Below are positions 10,678-21,123 of a stretch of DNA of 64,000 bases, piece after piece (position 1 is the stretch's first letter; every line of letters starts with the position of its first letter). The position numbers were made by a program, and so were the translations under genes. The notes under the pieces are model-generated. The model was not told the DNA's origin, did no database searches, and saw nothing but the letters and a program-made list of their open reading frames with translations. Source of the stretch: Bemisia tabaci (Eukaryota; Arthropoda; Insecta; Hemiptera; Aleyrodidae); assembly GCF_918797505.1 (NCBI RefSeq), contig NC_092795.1:61809056-61873055 (forward strand), given 5' to 3'.

Positions 10678-13069
10678 ATGATGAGACAAGCCTCCGGTAA
10701 AAATTTTAGCTTGAGGATACGTTTGGTTTTGGACAGTGGCGTGGCGTGAATTGCGATGTATCTATTCTCATGCCATTTAAAGCTATGGTAAAGAATCGAT
10801 TATTAAGGTGTTCGCTGCGAACACCCTGTCTATCGATCCTTTTTCATAGGTTTAAATGGCATGACAATCGATATATCGCAATTCACGCCACGCCATTGGT
10901 TTTGGAGCTACAGCGTTGCAAAGTTTGCATGTTTGAGTCTTAAAAATCTTCATATTTTTGAAGAATTTCTTCCAAAAGCCAATTTCAAAGTAATGTAAGT
11001 AACAAGTAATGTAAGTTTCAAGTAAACATGACGCGTAACTGAAAAATTATAAGAAAATCCGTAGTAAAAGTTTCAAATTGTGGATGAGCCGTTAATAGCA
11101 GTACAACGTTGCAAAAATTACATTCTTGCCCTTTAAAAATACCCATTTTTTATAGTTTTGTATTTTGTAGCAGTATTTGAGACATAAAATATACAATTAG
11201 AGATACTCGCAGACTCATAGTAAAATTTATAACAGTATACGATAATTTTAGGCAATGCAGCGTTGCAAAGTTTAGACGTATAGCATAGATTTAATCAGTA
11301 TACGATAATTTTGGGCAATACAGCGTTGCAAAGTTTACATCTTTCATCTATGAAAATGTCTACTTTTTCTTGTTATTGTATTGGAGACAAGATACAATAT
11401 GAGTTAATGGTTAATAGTGTGAAGCGAAATGTGGAGGCTTTATGTTGATCCTGGGTGACAATTGCATTAAAATAACATCGTTGCAAATTTTATCTGCTTT
11501 TCTTTTAACATTCGATTGTATAAAATTAGTTAAAAATAAGGATTCTTCCAATAGTTATTTTACTTTAAAATGTAATTCCAGAGGATTTTTGGAATACAAT
11601 GGATGATTCAGCATCAGCGTTGCTTTCAAGATCTGAAATATTCTGCCTAGACTTAGTTGCAAATTCAACCTTTTTTAGGTGTAATGAAGAAACTAACATA
11701 GAATATGGAGGCGTTTGGGTTTTTTTAAGTAGAAATAAATCTTGATACAGACGATACATTCATTATGCCTTAAAAAACTGAGTATGTTGAACGTAAGAAT
11801 GGAAGATTTTGAAAATATTAAAGAAATAAAATAATAAAAAAAAAAAAAAATGCAAAGTAAATTTAATGAACGAAAAATAATAAATACACCAACAAAACAA
11901 TAAAATATAATTTAAAACCTAAATAGAATATTTAAATCACTGTTGCGTTAATGTATAAAAAACCCAGACGCCTCCTTAAGAAAGAATTTTAAAATTATTT
12001 AAATATGACTTTTGGAGGGTGAAAGTTTAAAATTGGCATCATGTTGAGGCGTTTTCTATAGATTTGAAGGCAAGACAGGACTGATACTGAAGCATCACAT
12101 GAATAAAATATTTTGAAGGAAGAAGATAAAAAACTATAAAAAATACAAAAATAAAAAAAATGAAAAATAATGTACGGTAGAAAGTCATATAAAATTGAAA
12201 GAAAAAAATGTCAATGTAAATAAAAAAATAAGCAAAATCAAAGAACTACTGGAAGCATCTTTATTTTAAAATCGTCTATTATTTATGCTTGGAGAGAATT
12301 GTGAATAAACTTGGGGAAAGTATTATTGCAAAAACCAATTGTCACTTGGAACAGACATCAGACCTTGATATTTTGGCTTGATATGAGGGATGATACCCAT
12401 TGATTTTATCTTAAACTGGAAAAAAAATGTTGAAAAAAATCATATTTCGTTGAGTTCAAAATTGTAAGCTTGGCAACGCTGTATCACTACAAATCAATCT
12501 TACATCTGCAGATAACGTAAATGGTTTATTTCATAAAAAAAAAAAAAAAAAAAAAAAAAACAAACAAACAAACAAACACTGAACTTAAAAATAAAAACAT
12601 TTTTAAAGCTTATATACATAAACTTTGCAACGCTGTATCGTTAAATCTATACTTACACTCGCGGTAAAACTTTTACACAAGACTAATCTTATCATAGAAT
12701 TTCAGCTAAACCACATTATCATACCTTTAGGTGGTCAATAAGTTCGTTTTTTAATTCAAAAACGGAACAAAATGAGCATTTTTATAGGTCTGTGATGTCA
12801 AGTTTGCAACGTTGTATCAACAGAATTAACAGCATTAACGTAGAAAAATTATTTATTATTAACGTATTTTTTTAGAAAAATGTACACTGACTGTTGATAA
12901 AATGTCTTAAAATATCATGAAACATCCAATGACAGTTGTTTACAGAAAGTAAGATACTTGATAATACGATAATCTTTAAAGCTTAAATATGGAAACTTGT
13001 CAACGCTGTATTTCTAAAACCAGACGTATCCTCAAGCTAAGATTTTTACTGGAGACATGGGTCATCATA
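10678..13069. mobile_element. 2.4-kb foldback with subterminal 17-mer repeats
   Basis: Outer arms: CCGGTAAAAATTTTAGCTTG followed by AGGATACG on the left mirrors CGTATCCTCAAGCTAAG followed by ATTTTTACTGG on the right. Each arm has a series of ACAGCGTTGCAAAGTTT motifs. They are direct at about 10911, 11102, 11256, 11319 and 11476, and inverted at about 12468, 12627, 12802 and 12993. The interior is very AT-rich with poly-A runs (11838, 12536) and no ORF. A family D hAT is inserted in the left arm. The superfamily is unknown. Confidence 0.7.
10734..10898. mobile_element. family D hAT-like MITE, copy 1, exact 8-bp TSD
   Basis: It runs from CAGTGGCGTGGCGTGAATTG to CAATTCACGCCACGCCATTG. GTTTTGGA is duplicated exactly at 10726-10733 and 10899-10906. 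The interior is a run of ATCGAT-rich arms meeting at GGTGTTCGCTGCGAACACC. This copy fixes family D as hAT-type. Confidence 0.92.
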
Positions 13070-13308
13070 GAGCAAAGTAACAATATGTAACAATTTTGGA
13101 TGATTATTCATGAATTTCCAGAGTGCCTCGTGTCTTTGGAAGAATTTTTGACGAGCCGGGGTCTAAAAGTGCGTCGTGGTGGAAATTAACTGTTAAACCT
13201 TGTTAGGTTATCGACTGCTTTACTTCCTTCTTGCCTTCAATCTGGTGAAGATTGAGCAGAGAGCGCCGAGAGCGGTCTGAGTCAACGTTACTTAATTTGA
13301 ACTAAATT

Positions 13309-13435
13309 TTGCAATTCGGAGCTACAATTTCTGGCTCATCTATAAAAACACTTATGTGCATATGATACTATGGGTACTTACGTTGTTTCTAAACTTGAGA
13401 CACAAATTTTAGTGCTCAATTGCAAAATGCAGTCC
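13309..13435. mobile_element. family L MITE, degraded copy
   Basis: TTTGCAATTCGGAGCTACAA and the mirrored TTTAGTGCTCAATTGCAAAA retain L arms, but the terminal GGAC is lost on the left. The stretch before it (13070-13308) has no visible gene. Confidence 0.6.
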
Positions 13436-13732
13436 ATTTGTGTGTGGATCTGTGTAAAAAGAGCTTCTCCTCCGGGAGAAAATTGTTCTTAACTTTTTGC
13501 GAACACATGAACAACATTTTTCTACAACCTAGGAATTTTTGTCTTCAAGCTTCACGACAGTTTTTGAGATTTAGGATCAAATTTCCTGAGTAAAGGAATT
13601 TTGTCCCCAGAAAGATAGGTCTCCTCTTACAGATCTGGTCACTAGTAAAAGGGGCCCGGCATATTGTTATGAAAGGTAGCTTCCACATGAATAATAAGTT
13701 TTCCTCCGCTCCAATAGCCTCCAGACTCATTT

Positions 13733-13869
13733 GGACCACATTTTGCAATTGGGAACTATAATTTCTGACTCAGTTTAGAAATAACTTATGAGCCATTAGT
13801 TTCCCGATGCACAAAAGTGTTTTTAAAGATGAGCCAGAAATTTTAGTTCCTAATTGCAAAATGTAGTCC
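13733..13869. mobile_element. family L MITE, copy 2 (137 bp, TSD ATTT)
   Basis: It runs from GGACCACATTTTGCAATTGG to CTAATTGCAAAATGTAGTCC with ATTT on both sides (13729-13732 and 13870-13873). It has the same length as copy 1. Confidence 0.9.
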
Positions 13870-13927
13870 ATTTAACCCTCGTCTGTCACATATAAGTAGA
13901 ACTGACCAGACGTTTAAATGTAAAACT

Positions 13928-14222
13928 TGTCTCCCGTACGAAGGAATGTAACTCCATTCCAAGGTCACCAAATTGACTCAAACAATTAATTTATTTTACA
14001 AAGTTATGCCTGTGCAATTTTCAGGCACAACTTTGTAAAACAAATTAATGAAAATGTGCCTGTGTAATTTTTATTTTAATTTTGCATGAAATCTCGGGGA
14101 AAATTATCAATGAAATTTCCAGTTAGCAAAGTTCAAGATCCTCCTACTTAATATGCAATTTGCGAGGGGATATTTGGCAACATTGAAATGAAGTTACGTT
14201 CTTTCATGCGGGAAACGATGAG
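13928..14222. mobile_element. family N element, copy 2
   Basis: It runs from CGTACGAAGGAATGTAACTCC to AGTTACGTTCTTTCATGCGGG. The interior has a local inverted pair around TGCCTGTGCAATTTT. Confidence 0.7.
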
Positions 14223-14719
14223 CTCTCTTAAGTTTAGTTTTGCTGTGCCGAGGCAAGTGAACCACCAAAACTTTCATTATTGCTATACTAGAGGTTGTTT
14301 TGCAAAACGAAAAAAATTCCGCCTGAGGTTACTGTTTTACGACTAATATTTATAATCCGTCTTGGTCAATTTTGCTCTTTCAATGACAATTTGTATTGAA
14401 AGTGTTGATTTACAACATTATAGTAGTAGTTTTTGTGTATTTTTTGGTTTGTTGGGTAGCCAGTGCTATGGGTTAAAATAAACTGTTAACTCACGTTAAC
14501 TTGAAATTCAGGAACTTAATAGTCGAAGCTTTTCGGCCTCAGCCGTCGTCAGGACTTAGCAAAAAACACAGTTTGAGACGATAAATGATTAATTTTGATT
14601 AATATCAGTTCATACATATGATGAACGAGTGTGTTTCGGTGTAGTTGTGTTTCATTGAGTTTCTTATTGATTCAACGTTATTTCTACCGGAATAAATGAT
14701 GAAAAATGGACGGCTCGTG
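14223..14719. other. unassigned sequence
   Basis: No gene or named repeat is seen. The sequence is moderately AT-rich with stop codons in all frames. Confidence 0.4.
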
Positions 14720-14870
14720 CAGTGGCGTGGCGCGCTTTGCGATATATCGGTTTATCGGCCATTTAAACCTATGGAAAAGGATCGATAAACAGGGTGTTCG
14801 TAGCGGGTTTTTTTACCATGGATTTAAATGGCATAACAATCGATATATCGCAATTCACGCCACGCCACTG
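14720..14870. mobile_element. family D MITE, copy 2 (internally shortened)
   Basis: It runs from CAGTGGCGTGGCGCGCTTTG to CAATTCACGCCACGCCACTG. It has lost about 15 bp at the centre relative to the 165-bp form. I see no convincing target duplication. The sequence to 15179 shows no gene. Confidence 0.88.
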
Positions 14871-15179
14871 GGATCGCAAGTTCTTCTGTCCTCAGGAATT
14901 TTGTCTAGGAATGAGATTCTTGATTATAAATAAGATGTTCAACATTTTTCTAATGCTCACCATTTTGAGACTTTTCCTAACTTCGAATGAAGTGACCGAA
15001 TCACTTCCTTCGTCAATTCTCTGTCTCGGTGACGGAGTGTGCGTTTGTCTTCTGAAGCACTGTTAGAAGTCTATTACTGGCTACTAGATTCCCTGGGGAT
15101 CAAATAGACTATATTCTACGATAAAAAAACTACTATTTACGGCTCATTCGTGAAAGTACCTCTTCGTATAGGGTAAAAT

Positions 15180-15634
15180 CAAAGTTTGAAAAGAGGGAGA
15201 AGAATAGAAAGAGGAGGAAGAAGAAGATAAGAGGAAGAAGATAAGAGAAAGAACAGGAAGAAAAGAGAGGAGAGAAAAGAAGAGACATGGGAGAAGAGGA
15301 AGAGAAGAATAGAGAGAACATAATAAAAGAGAATAAAACAGTGAAAGCACACAGTAAAACAGTGAGAGGGAAATTGAGAAGGAAATTGAGAAGGAAAGCG
15401 CGAGATGGAAAGCGAGAAGGAAATTGAGAGGGAAAGCGAGAAGGAAAGCGAGAAGGAAAGCGAGAAGGAAATTGAGAAGGAAATTGAGAAGGAAAGCGAG
15501 AAGGAAAGCGAGAAGGATAGTAGTGAAGGAAAGCGAGAAGGAAAGCGAGAAGAAAAGCAAGAGGAAAAGCGAGAAGAAAAGTGAGAAGAAAATCGAGAGG
15601 AAAAGCGAGAGGAAACGTGAGAAGAGAGAGAAAA
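15180..15634. repeat. purine-only minisatellite-like tract
   Basis: The plus strand is almost entirely A and G. Within 15360-15625 it is built from 12-bp units such as GAGAAGGAAAGC and GAGAAGGAAATT. The long ORFs across it on both strands are artefacts of the repeat. It ends exactly at the 5' nucleotide of the first ribozyme. Confidence 0.92.
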
Positions 15635-15702
15635 GGGTCTGGTGCCGGAGCCTCCTCGTGGTGGACCTGGAGCGGGTCTCTGACCCGTGCCAAACGCCGG
15701 CA
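15635..15702 (+). ncRNA. HDV-like self-cleaving ribozyme 1
   Basis: All elements of the HDV fold can be drawn. P1: GGGUCU (15635-15640) with GGACCU (15663-15668), opening with the usual G.U pair. P2: UGCCGG (15643-15648) with CCGGCA (15697-15702). P3: GCC (15650-15652) with GGU (15660-15662), enclosing L3 UCCUCGU. P1.1: CC of L3 with GG (15669-15670). P4: GCGGGUC with GACCCGU, loop UCU (15672-15688). J4/2 reads GCCAAACG, so the catalytic C would be 15690. The AGCCUCCUCG block is the same as in the HDV genomic ribozyme. Self-scission would release RNA starting at 15635. Confidence 0.82.
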
Positions 15703-15734
15703 AACCTGTTGTGATTCTGCACCCTCCCTCGCCT

Positions 15735-16120
15735 CTGGTTGTTAGCCCATATCTCTTCACACATCGTAACGAGCTATGTAGGATCAAGCGCATCCTTGGT
15801 ACGTTATTACCTTGGTTGTTAGCCCATATCCCTAATACGCTCGGGCATGGATCAACCACTTCCTCGGTGCCCTGCTTCGCGCGCAGCAGGGCTGTTACAC
15901 CTTGGATGTTAGGCCATATCCATTGCAGCCTTGGATCAAGCGGAACCTCGGGGCCCTGCTTCGGCAGGGCTGTTTACACCTTGGTTGTTAGTCCATATCC
16001 CTGGCTTACGGAAGAGATCAAGCGGAACCTTAGGAACATGAGGGGAACGATGATCTTCAGAAGACCACTGATAGTAGTTAGGCCATATCCTTGAACCGCG
16101 AGGTGCAAGGATCAACCGGT
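15735..16120 (+). repeat. five spaced GTTAG-CCATATC modules
   Basis: The core GTTAGNCCATATC occurs at 15741, 15818, 15908, 15987 and 16077, spaced 77, 90, 79 and 90 nt. Each is followed 20-40 nt later by GATCAA. In modules 2 and 3 a CCCTGCTTCG...CAGGG hairpin follows. The unequal spacing with conserved hairpins suggests RNA structure rather than a simple satellite. Confidence 0.85.
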
Positions 16121-16948
16121 ACACAGTGGTCTGAAAATCCCGATCTGTGACCGACTTTGCGCGATTCGTCAGTGACCAATTGCAGGGGTGACCGATCGAA
16201 GCCTGGCAATCCTGTACTGGTCAACCTCCGGTATCTGCCGATGCTTGCGCATTAAGTCTAAAGCCGTCATCCCCCCCGGGACACTTTAGACCAGGCAAAG
16301 TCGGAACCGGAGGGTCGGACACCTCTCAAACGGGCTGGTGGTTGAGGCGATGTTGCAGATTGAAGTAGGTTTTGATGCAGGACGAGCCGAATACTTCACG
16401 AGAGTCCCGGGGTCTCGTGGCTCAGGGTATTCTGTTCTCCTGGGCCGAACAAGCCGGACAAAGTTTCAGCAATCTCTATCTCTGTAGAGAGTATCCAGCT
16501 ACGAGTTTGTTGTCTCACTGCTGGATCGCACGGTGGTAGAGGAGTTCCCTGCATTCGGTCACTGGCGAATTGTTCACTGTTGTGAGTGAGGGTGCGCCCA
16601 GAACGCCGACCCAACTCTTCATGGCATGAGATCTTGAAGAGGTCACTGGTTATCCTTACTAAATCTCACTCGACTAAACCTCTGATCTCGTAGGAACTGA
16701 GTAGATCCGTTGTGCTTCGTTCGCGCGGGAGTCCGTGTGAAAAAAGCAGAACGGAGAAGAGATCTTAAGGAGGAAACTGGTCGGTCCGGACCGGCTATAG
16801 GGTATCCGATCTCGAGTGAAACAAAGGCATGAGCCCCATGCCTTTGTCTTTTAAAATTTCTTCTCAATTTCTTCAAAATTTCTTCAAAATTTTGAATTTC
16901 AAATTAACGTAATGCCATGGGAGTTGTAAGTTGGACGATGGAAGCGTT

Positions 16949-17020
16949 GCCGTCTGATGTCGGTTCCTCCTCGTGGTGGACGGTGGAAACGAGGGTTTTA
17001 CCCTCGGCTAAACGCCGACA
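16949..17020 (+). ncRNA. HDV-like self-cleaving ribozyme 2
   Basis: This has the same fold as ribozyme 1. P1: GCCGUCU (16949-16955) with GGACGGU (16978-16984), first pair G.U. P2: UGUCGG (16958-16963) with CCGACA (17015-17020). P3: CC with GG around L3 UCCUCGU (16968-16974). P1.1: GG at 16985-16986. P4: CGAGGGU with ACCCUCG, loop UUU (16990-17006). J4/2 reads GCUAAACG, so the catalytic C would be 17008. Helices P1, P2 and P4 differ from ribozyme 1 by paired changes while L3 and J4/2 are kept. Only about 30 nt follow before an unrelated repeat, so its element is truncated. Confidence 0.8.
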
Positions 17021-17052
17021 AAATATGTGCTGGTTTGGTAGTAACACACACA

Positions 17053-17213
17053 CAATTCTTTTATTTTTATTTGTTTACTTATTAAATTTTTTTTCTCAGT
17101 ACTTGAAAAAATTCCAGACTTTTGGAGCATATTCCCTGACTTTTCCATGTTTTCCAGGCCATTTTTTTTCCCTGACTTTTCCAGGTTTTCCAGATCGCTG
17201 GGAACCCTGTATT
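17053..17213. mobile_element. family T, right-end fragment
   Basis: It is nearly the same as 4115-4276, including the CCCTGACTTTTCCATG blocks and the end GCTGGGAACCCTG. The left arm is absent. The fragment starts just after an (AC)n tract. Confidence 0.8.
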
Positions 17214-18990
17214 GCGATAAATTTCAATAGAAGGCGCTCCTTCAATTAGTAGATAGGCAAAATACACAACACTCCGATGCACAAGCATTCATTTTACTTT
17301 GTGATAGCAATTGATTGCTATCTGTGCTACTTGGGAATATGACAGCCAGGATTTCAATTTATTTTGACTTAATTTTCCCTGTGTTTTCCTGTAGCTGTAC
17401 TTTCAGTGATCGGTTGCATAAAATACTCTTTTGCAGCTCATTCGCGGTGTGACACAATCATCCTCCCGAAGTTCTGATGGCTGACGACCTTAAAAAGCCA
17501 ACCTCCGACTTTAAAACTTCTTGTTTCACTTCACTACCACACAATCCGATTCCAAAAAAAATGTTGGGCCTAAATAATGTTCAAAAATATGTGAAAAAGG
17601 ACAAAATTCAGAGTTAGCGTCAAATTTCCTGCGTTTTCCGTCAAAATTCCATTCCCTGGGGTTTCCCGGTTTTCTTAGGTAGGAAAAACCCTGGACAGCT
17701 CATGTCATTGTATTTTGTGCTATAATAATACTATAGAGGCCGTTTTTCAAAAGCGAAACGCTAGAAATCGGATATTCTAAACTCCCTCTGCGCCTCGATT
17801 GATGAATCGTTATCGAATTAGTTTGATCGATAACTCCCTATCTTCACAATGCAATATATCGATCAAGGTCATTCGATAACGATTCAACAATCGACTCGCT
17901 GCACCCGCAGCGCTAGTCATTCAACTTGACGTGAGTCTAAAAATCCCCTTCAAAACGGCAGATATGCAATATCAACACCTGTGCAACTGACGTCTCATGA
18001 GGGAACGAAAGAAACGCAAAGGGGAAATGGAGCGGATGAAACGGGTGGTTTTGATGGGAAAATGAGGTAAGCAGTCAGAGCTTCCATCATATTTCACCGA
18101 GTCGATAACAATACCACGTGTTTCAACCGAAAGGATCGCTCCATTTCCTTTTTGCTTTCTTGTCTATATATTGGTCTATCGATGTCAATAATCAACCCAC
18201 ATTGGTCTATCGATGTGAATAATCAAGCCACTGAGCGAGACTTGATGACGCCAAGCGCCAGGACGCAGCGTCATGCGCCACGGGAAGAGCCTCCAAGCGA
18301 TAGAGGGAAGTGCAACCATTTCATTTGAGTCAATTTCAACGAGCCCCACTTTCAATTGGAACATGACCGAGGCAGCTGTGTTGTGAAATTATTGAAATAC
18401 TTGTCCCAACGTAGGCCGTATTTGTAGTCGCTTCTTAAACAGCTCCTTCCCTTGGACTCCTTGTACGAGTAAGAATGAAGCATTTTGATTAACGTCAAAG
18501 AACGTCTTTAAAGAACGACACCGCGAAAATTAAGAGAATGGAGATTTTGCATGACAATTTTTTATTGCTTCATCTGCAAGTGCTTATAGAGCAGATTTCG
18601 CTGTATTTTTTAAACAAATTTTCTGATATGGAAAATAGTATAAAAATCGATTTAAAAGTGAGAAAATTCACCGCCTAGTAACGTCATCTGGCGGCATTTC
18701 CCCCTTAAACACATGTATTTTAGCAGATTAGATCATTTTGTCTTATCTTCTCCAATAATTGTTCAGTTCATGAACCAAGGGTATCCTCGTGTTCAGTTCA
18801 CTCAGTAGTTTCCACTTAAACACGAAATTCATCAAATTTCAGACACCTGTAAATTCTCAATTGCAACTTAGTAAAACTTTGGAAATGGATCCTTGCGAGG
18901 GATTACAATGATTTGCCCAGGCCCAGGCTTCCTGACCCTGCCCAATGTGCGGTCCGGTCCCCAATTATGCCCGGTTTATTATCATTTAAG
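17214..18990. other. mostly unassigned; small foldback and worn family G
   Basis: No gene is recognised. A small foldback at about 17790-17905 pairs CGATTGATGAATCGTTATCG with CGATAACGATTCAACAATCG. Fragments resembling family G (GGATCGCTCCATTTCC, then TGTCTAT...CGATGTCAATAATC) lie at about 17980-18260. Confidence 0.5.
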
Positions 18991-19083
18991 CCTGCGGGCT
19001 GATTGTTGAAATTGATAGACAATGCTATAGACAAAAAAGACGAAGGAAGATGGAGGGATCTATCCGTTGAAACGGGTTGTTGT

Positions 19084-19868
19084 CAGGGCCGGATTTACCT
19101 TCTTGCCGCCCATGGGCCGCCTGTATTTTGTCGCCCCCTTCTCATTCGTTTTGAAACATCAATAAAACCATCAAGTGACCGTGCCGGAGGGAGAGGGGTG
19201 CATAAAACGCGTTTATTCGTGTTAGACACATTTTTTGCGAAAGTTTACGGAACTTCGCGCGAAAGTTATGTTCCGTAAACCTATCTCTCCGTGGACAAGG
19301 CCTTCCATTTGTAAGCATTGAACGAAAAAATAAAAAAGAACAAACATAAATTTGGTTTAATAATTTTAACTTCCGCCGCCGCTCGGCGCTGACCGCACTG
19401 TATTTGGCGCAATGCGGAAAGTATTCCTACAGTCTTGTAGGCGCTATGCGTTCCACGCCGACCGCACTGTATCTGACGCAATGCGTGAAGTATTCATGCA
19501 ATCTTGTAGGCGCTAATACGTGTTACATGCCGACCGCCGCACCGAGGGCTTCTCCTTTTCATCTCAAGTCCTCGTCATCATCCTTCTCTGCGCTGAGTTC
19601 CAGGTCAAATTGCGTGTTTAGTCCCTCTCTTAACTCGACTAATTAAAAATGATGTCTCTTGTATCACCAAAAAACAACAAAATTGGAAATTACTATACTC
19701 TCAGGAAAGAGAGATTTTGTCCCCTTTTCTCTCATTGATAATTTTTTTTCCGAATCCCATTTTTTTTATACCTACATTTAAAAAAATTGCAAAATTTGCC
19801 GCCCCCCCCCCCCTAAAGTTTCCGCCATGGGCCGCGGCCCATGTGGCCACCCCCTTAATCCGGCCCTG
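19084..19868. mobile_element. non-autonomous hAT element (785 bp), exact 8-bp TSD
   Basis: It runs from CAGGGCCGGATTTACC to GGTTAAT-like CCGGCCCTG. GTTGTTGT is duplicated exactly at 19076-19083 and 19869-19876, and the empty site restores family G. GCCGCCCATGGGCCGC near the left mirrors GCCATGGGCCGCGGC near the right. It has no transposase. It carries two family I units (19383-19530). Confidence 0.93.
19383..19530. repeat. two tandem family I units
   Basis: Two units of about 75 bp read GACCGCACTGTAT, GCGCAATGCG, AAGTATTC and CTTGTAGGCGCTA in order. The same unit forms the array at 27865 and the arm of the family B palindrome. Confidence 0.8.
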
Positions 19869-19913
19869 GTTGTTGTTATAGACTAACGGAGAAAATGATG
19901 GACTAAGTGGACC

Positions 19914-20266
19914 GCGTTTAGCAGAGAGGTACCAAGCCACATCAGCTATTGCCGAATGTACCGGGGCAATTTATATATTGAAAAGTAAAAAGAATGATAT
20001 TTTCGAAAATCTTAGTTATGTATAAATATAACTAAGAGACTATATAAAGTCTCTACATTAATATTAATTCAATTTATTACAAGAGAACGTTAAAGCGAAC
20101 TCCTTTGAACATTTTAAGGAATTTGCTTCATACTAAGCAGAAAATTCACTGAAAGCACCAAAATCTGCGCAAACGTTTTCATGTAAAAAAATTAAATTGC
20201 GCGAATAAATTTGGCTATATCTGATGTGATGGGGCTTGGTTCCTATCTACTTAGCGCGGTCCAACT
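19914..20266. mobile_element. family C MITE, copy 1
   Basis: GTGGACCGCGTTTAGCAGAG mirrors CTACTTAGCGCGGTCCA. The subterminal ACCAAGCCACATCAGC and CTGATGTGATGGGGCTTGGT also mirror. Confidence 0.85.
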
Positions 20267-20475
20267 ATTCGGCCTCTCGCTGGTTGCCGTTCATTTATTC
20301 TATTACTTACCTCCTTGGTTCATTGCAACCGCACCCGCTTACACCCATTGGATCGCTTCATTTTCCCTTTGTCCTCTTCGTCTATAGCTTTGTCTATCGA
20401 TTTCGATAATCAGCCCGCTGGTCCGGGCATAAATTGATAAAAAAAAATAGGTGGAACAAGCATCTTATTACAATA

Positions 20476-20727
20476 GGACTACATTTCGCAATTAAGAACA
20501 ACGATTTCTGGTTCAGTTAAGAAACAACGTAATAAATATTAGTGCTACGCTATGCAGTATGCAGTGTGCGCTCTACTATAGTTCCTGATAGGACTACATT
20601 CTGCAATTTGGAACTGTAAATTCTAGCCCGGTTTAAAAACAACGTATGTGACATTAGTTTCCATATGCACATAAGTGTTTTTCCAGAAAAGCCAGAATGT
20701 ATAGTTCCAAATTGCAAAATGTAGTCC
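20476..20727. mobile_element. family L, truncated copy followed by full copy
   Basis: A left arm (GGACTACATTTCGCAATT) at 20476 has a worn right arm. The full 137-bp copy 20591-20727 runs from GGACTACATTCTGCAATT to AATTGCAAAATGTAGTCC. Confidence 0.85.
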
Positions 20728-21123
20728 AATTAATGTAAAAAAAAAATATTTCAAAGCCTTCAAGGAACGAACGCCGGCATCGAAACTATCTTGAAAGATT
20801 AGAATTTCTTGGAAGACAACGGAAAGAGCCCCATGGTTATTAGTAATAGTAAGCGAGCTAGGGAGCGGAGCGAATACGAAAAGGCAAGAACAACGCAACG
20901 GCGCACAGTGGAAGTAGTCAATGGGAGAAGTCGGACAAAATTTGAAAACATTTAAATGCTCATAACTCCACTATTACAAAACGTCGAGGTCTTAAAAGTG
21001 GCCCTATAGGTTTCCCCATAAAATTTACTTTGAAAAGCACCCCTAAAACTTTAAAATTCGAAGATATAAACATCTCTTGCAGTAGTAAAAGAATTCATGT
21101 GCGACCTCTTTCATCGACTCGTC
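20728..21123. other. unassigned sequence
   Basis: No gene is recognised. GGGAGAAGTCGGACAAAATT with AAATGCTCATAACTCC near 20922 looks like a repeat end but has no partner in the window. Confidence 0.35.

Larger units (their letters stand above)
15635..16905 (+). mobile_element. probable non-autonomous retroelement headed by a ribozyme
   Basis: The unit starts at the ribozyme cleavage site (15635). It is GC-rich and non-coding, carries five spaced modules (15735-16120) and several hairpins, then a GGCATGAGCCCCATGCC hairpin near 16829. It ends in an AT-rich tail with three AATTTCTTC-type repeats (about 16855-16895). HDV-like ribozymes start some insect non-LTR elements (R2, RTE/Baggins groups), and short 3' tandem tails are typical of them. 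No reverse transcriptase is present. The 3' boundary is my estimate. Confidence 0.5.
18991..20421. mobile_element. family G element holding two insertions
   Basis: The left end CCTGCGGGCTGATTGTTGAA and the mirrored right end TTTCGATAATCAGCCCGCTGG bound a normally 250-bp MITE. The hAT at 19084-19868 and family C at 19914-20266 are nested inside. Confidence 0.85.

Noticed and set aside
15133..15859. Three long minus-strand frames (186-226 codons) and one plus-strand frame
   Set aside because: They are low-complexity products of the A/G-only repeat: all frames are open at once because the tract has no stop codons, and the peptides are FPSR/ERK repeats.
15741..16120. CRISPR-like array
   Set aside because: Repeats are diverged, spacing varies (77-90 nt), there are no cas genes, and the DNA is eukaryotic.
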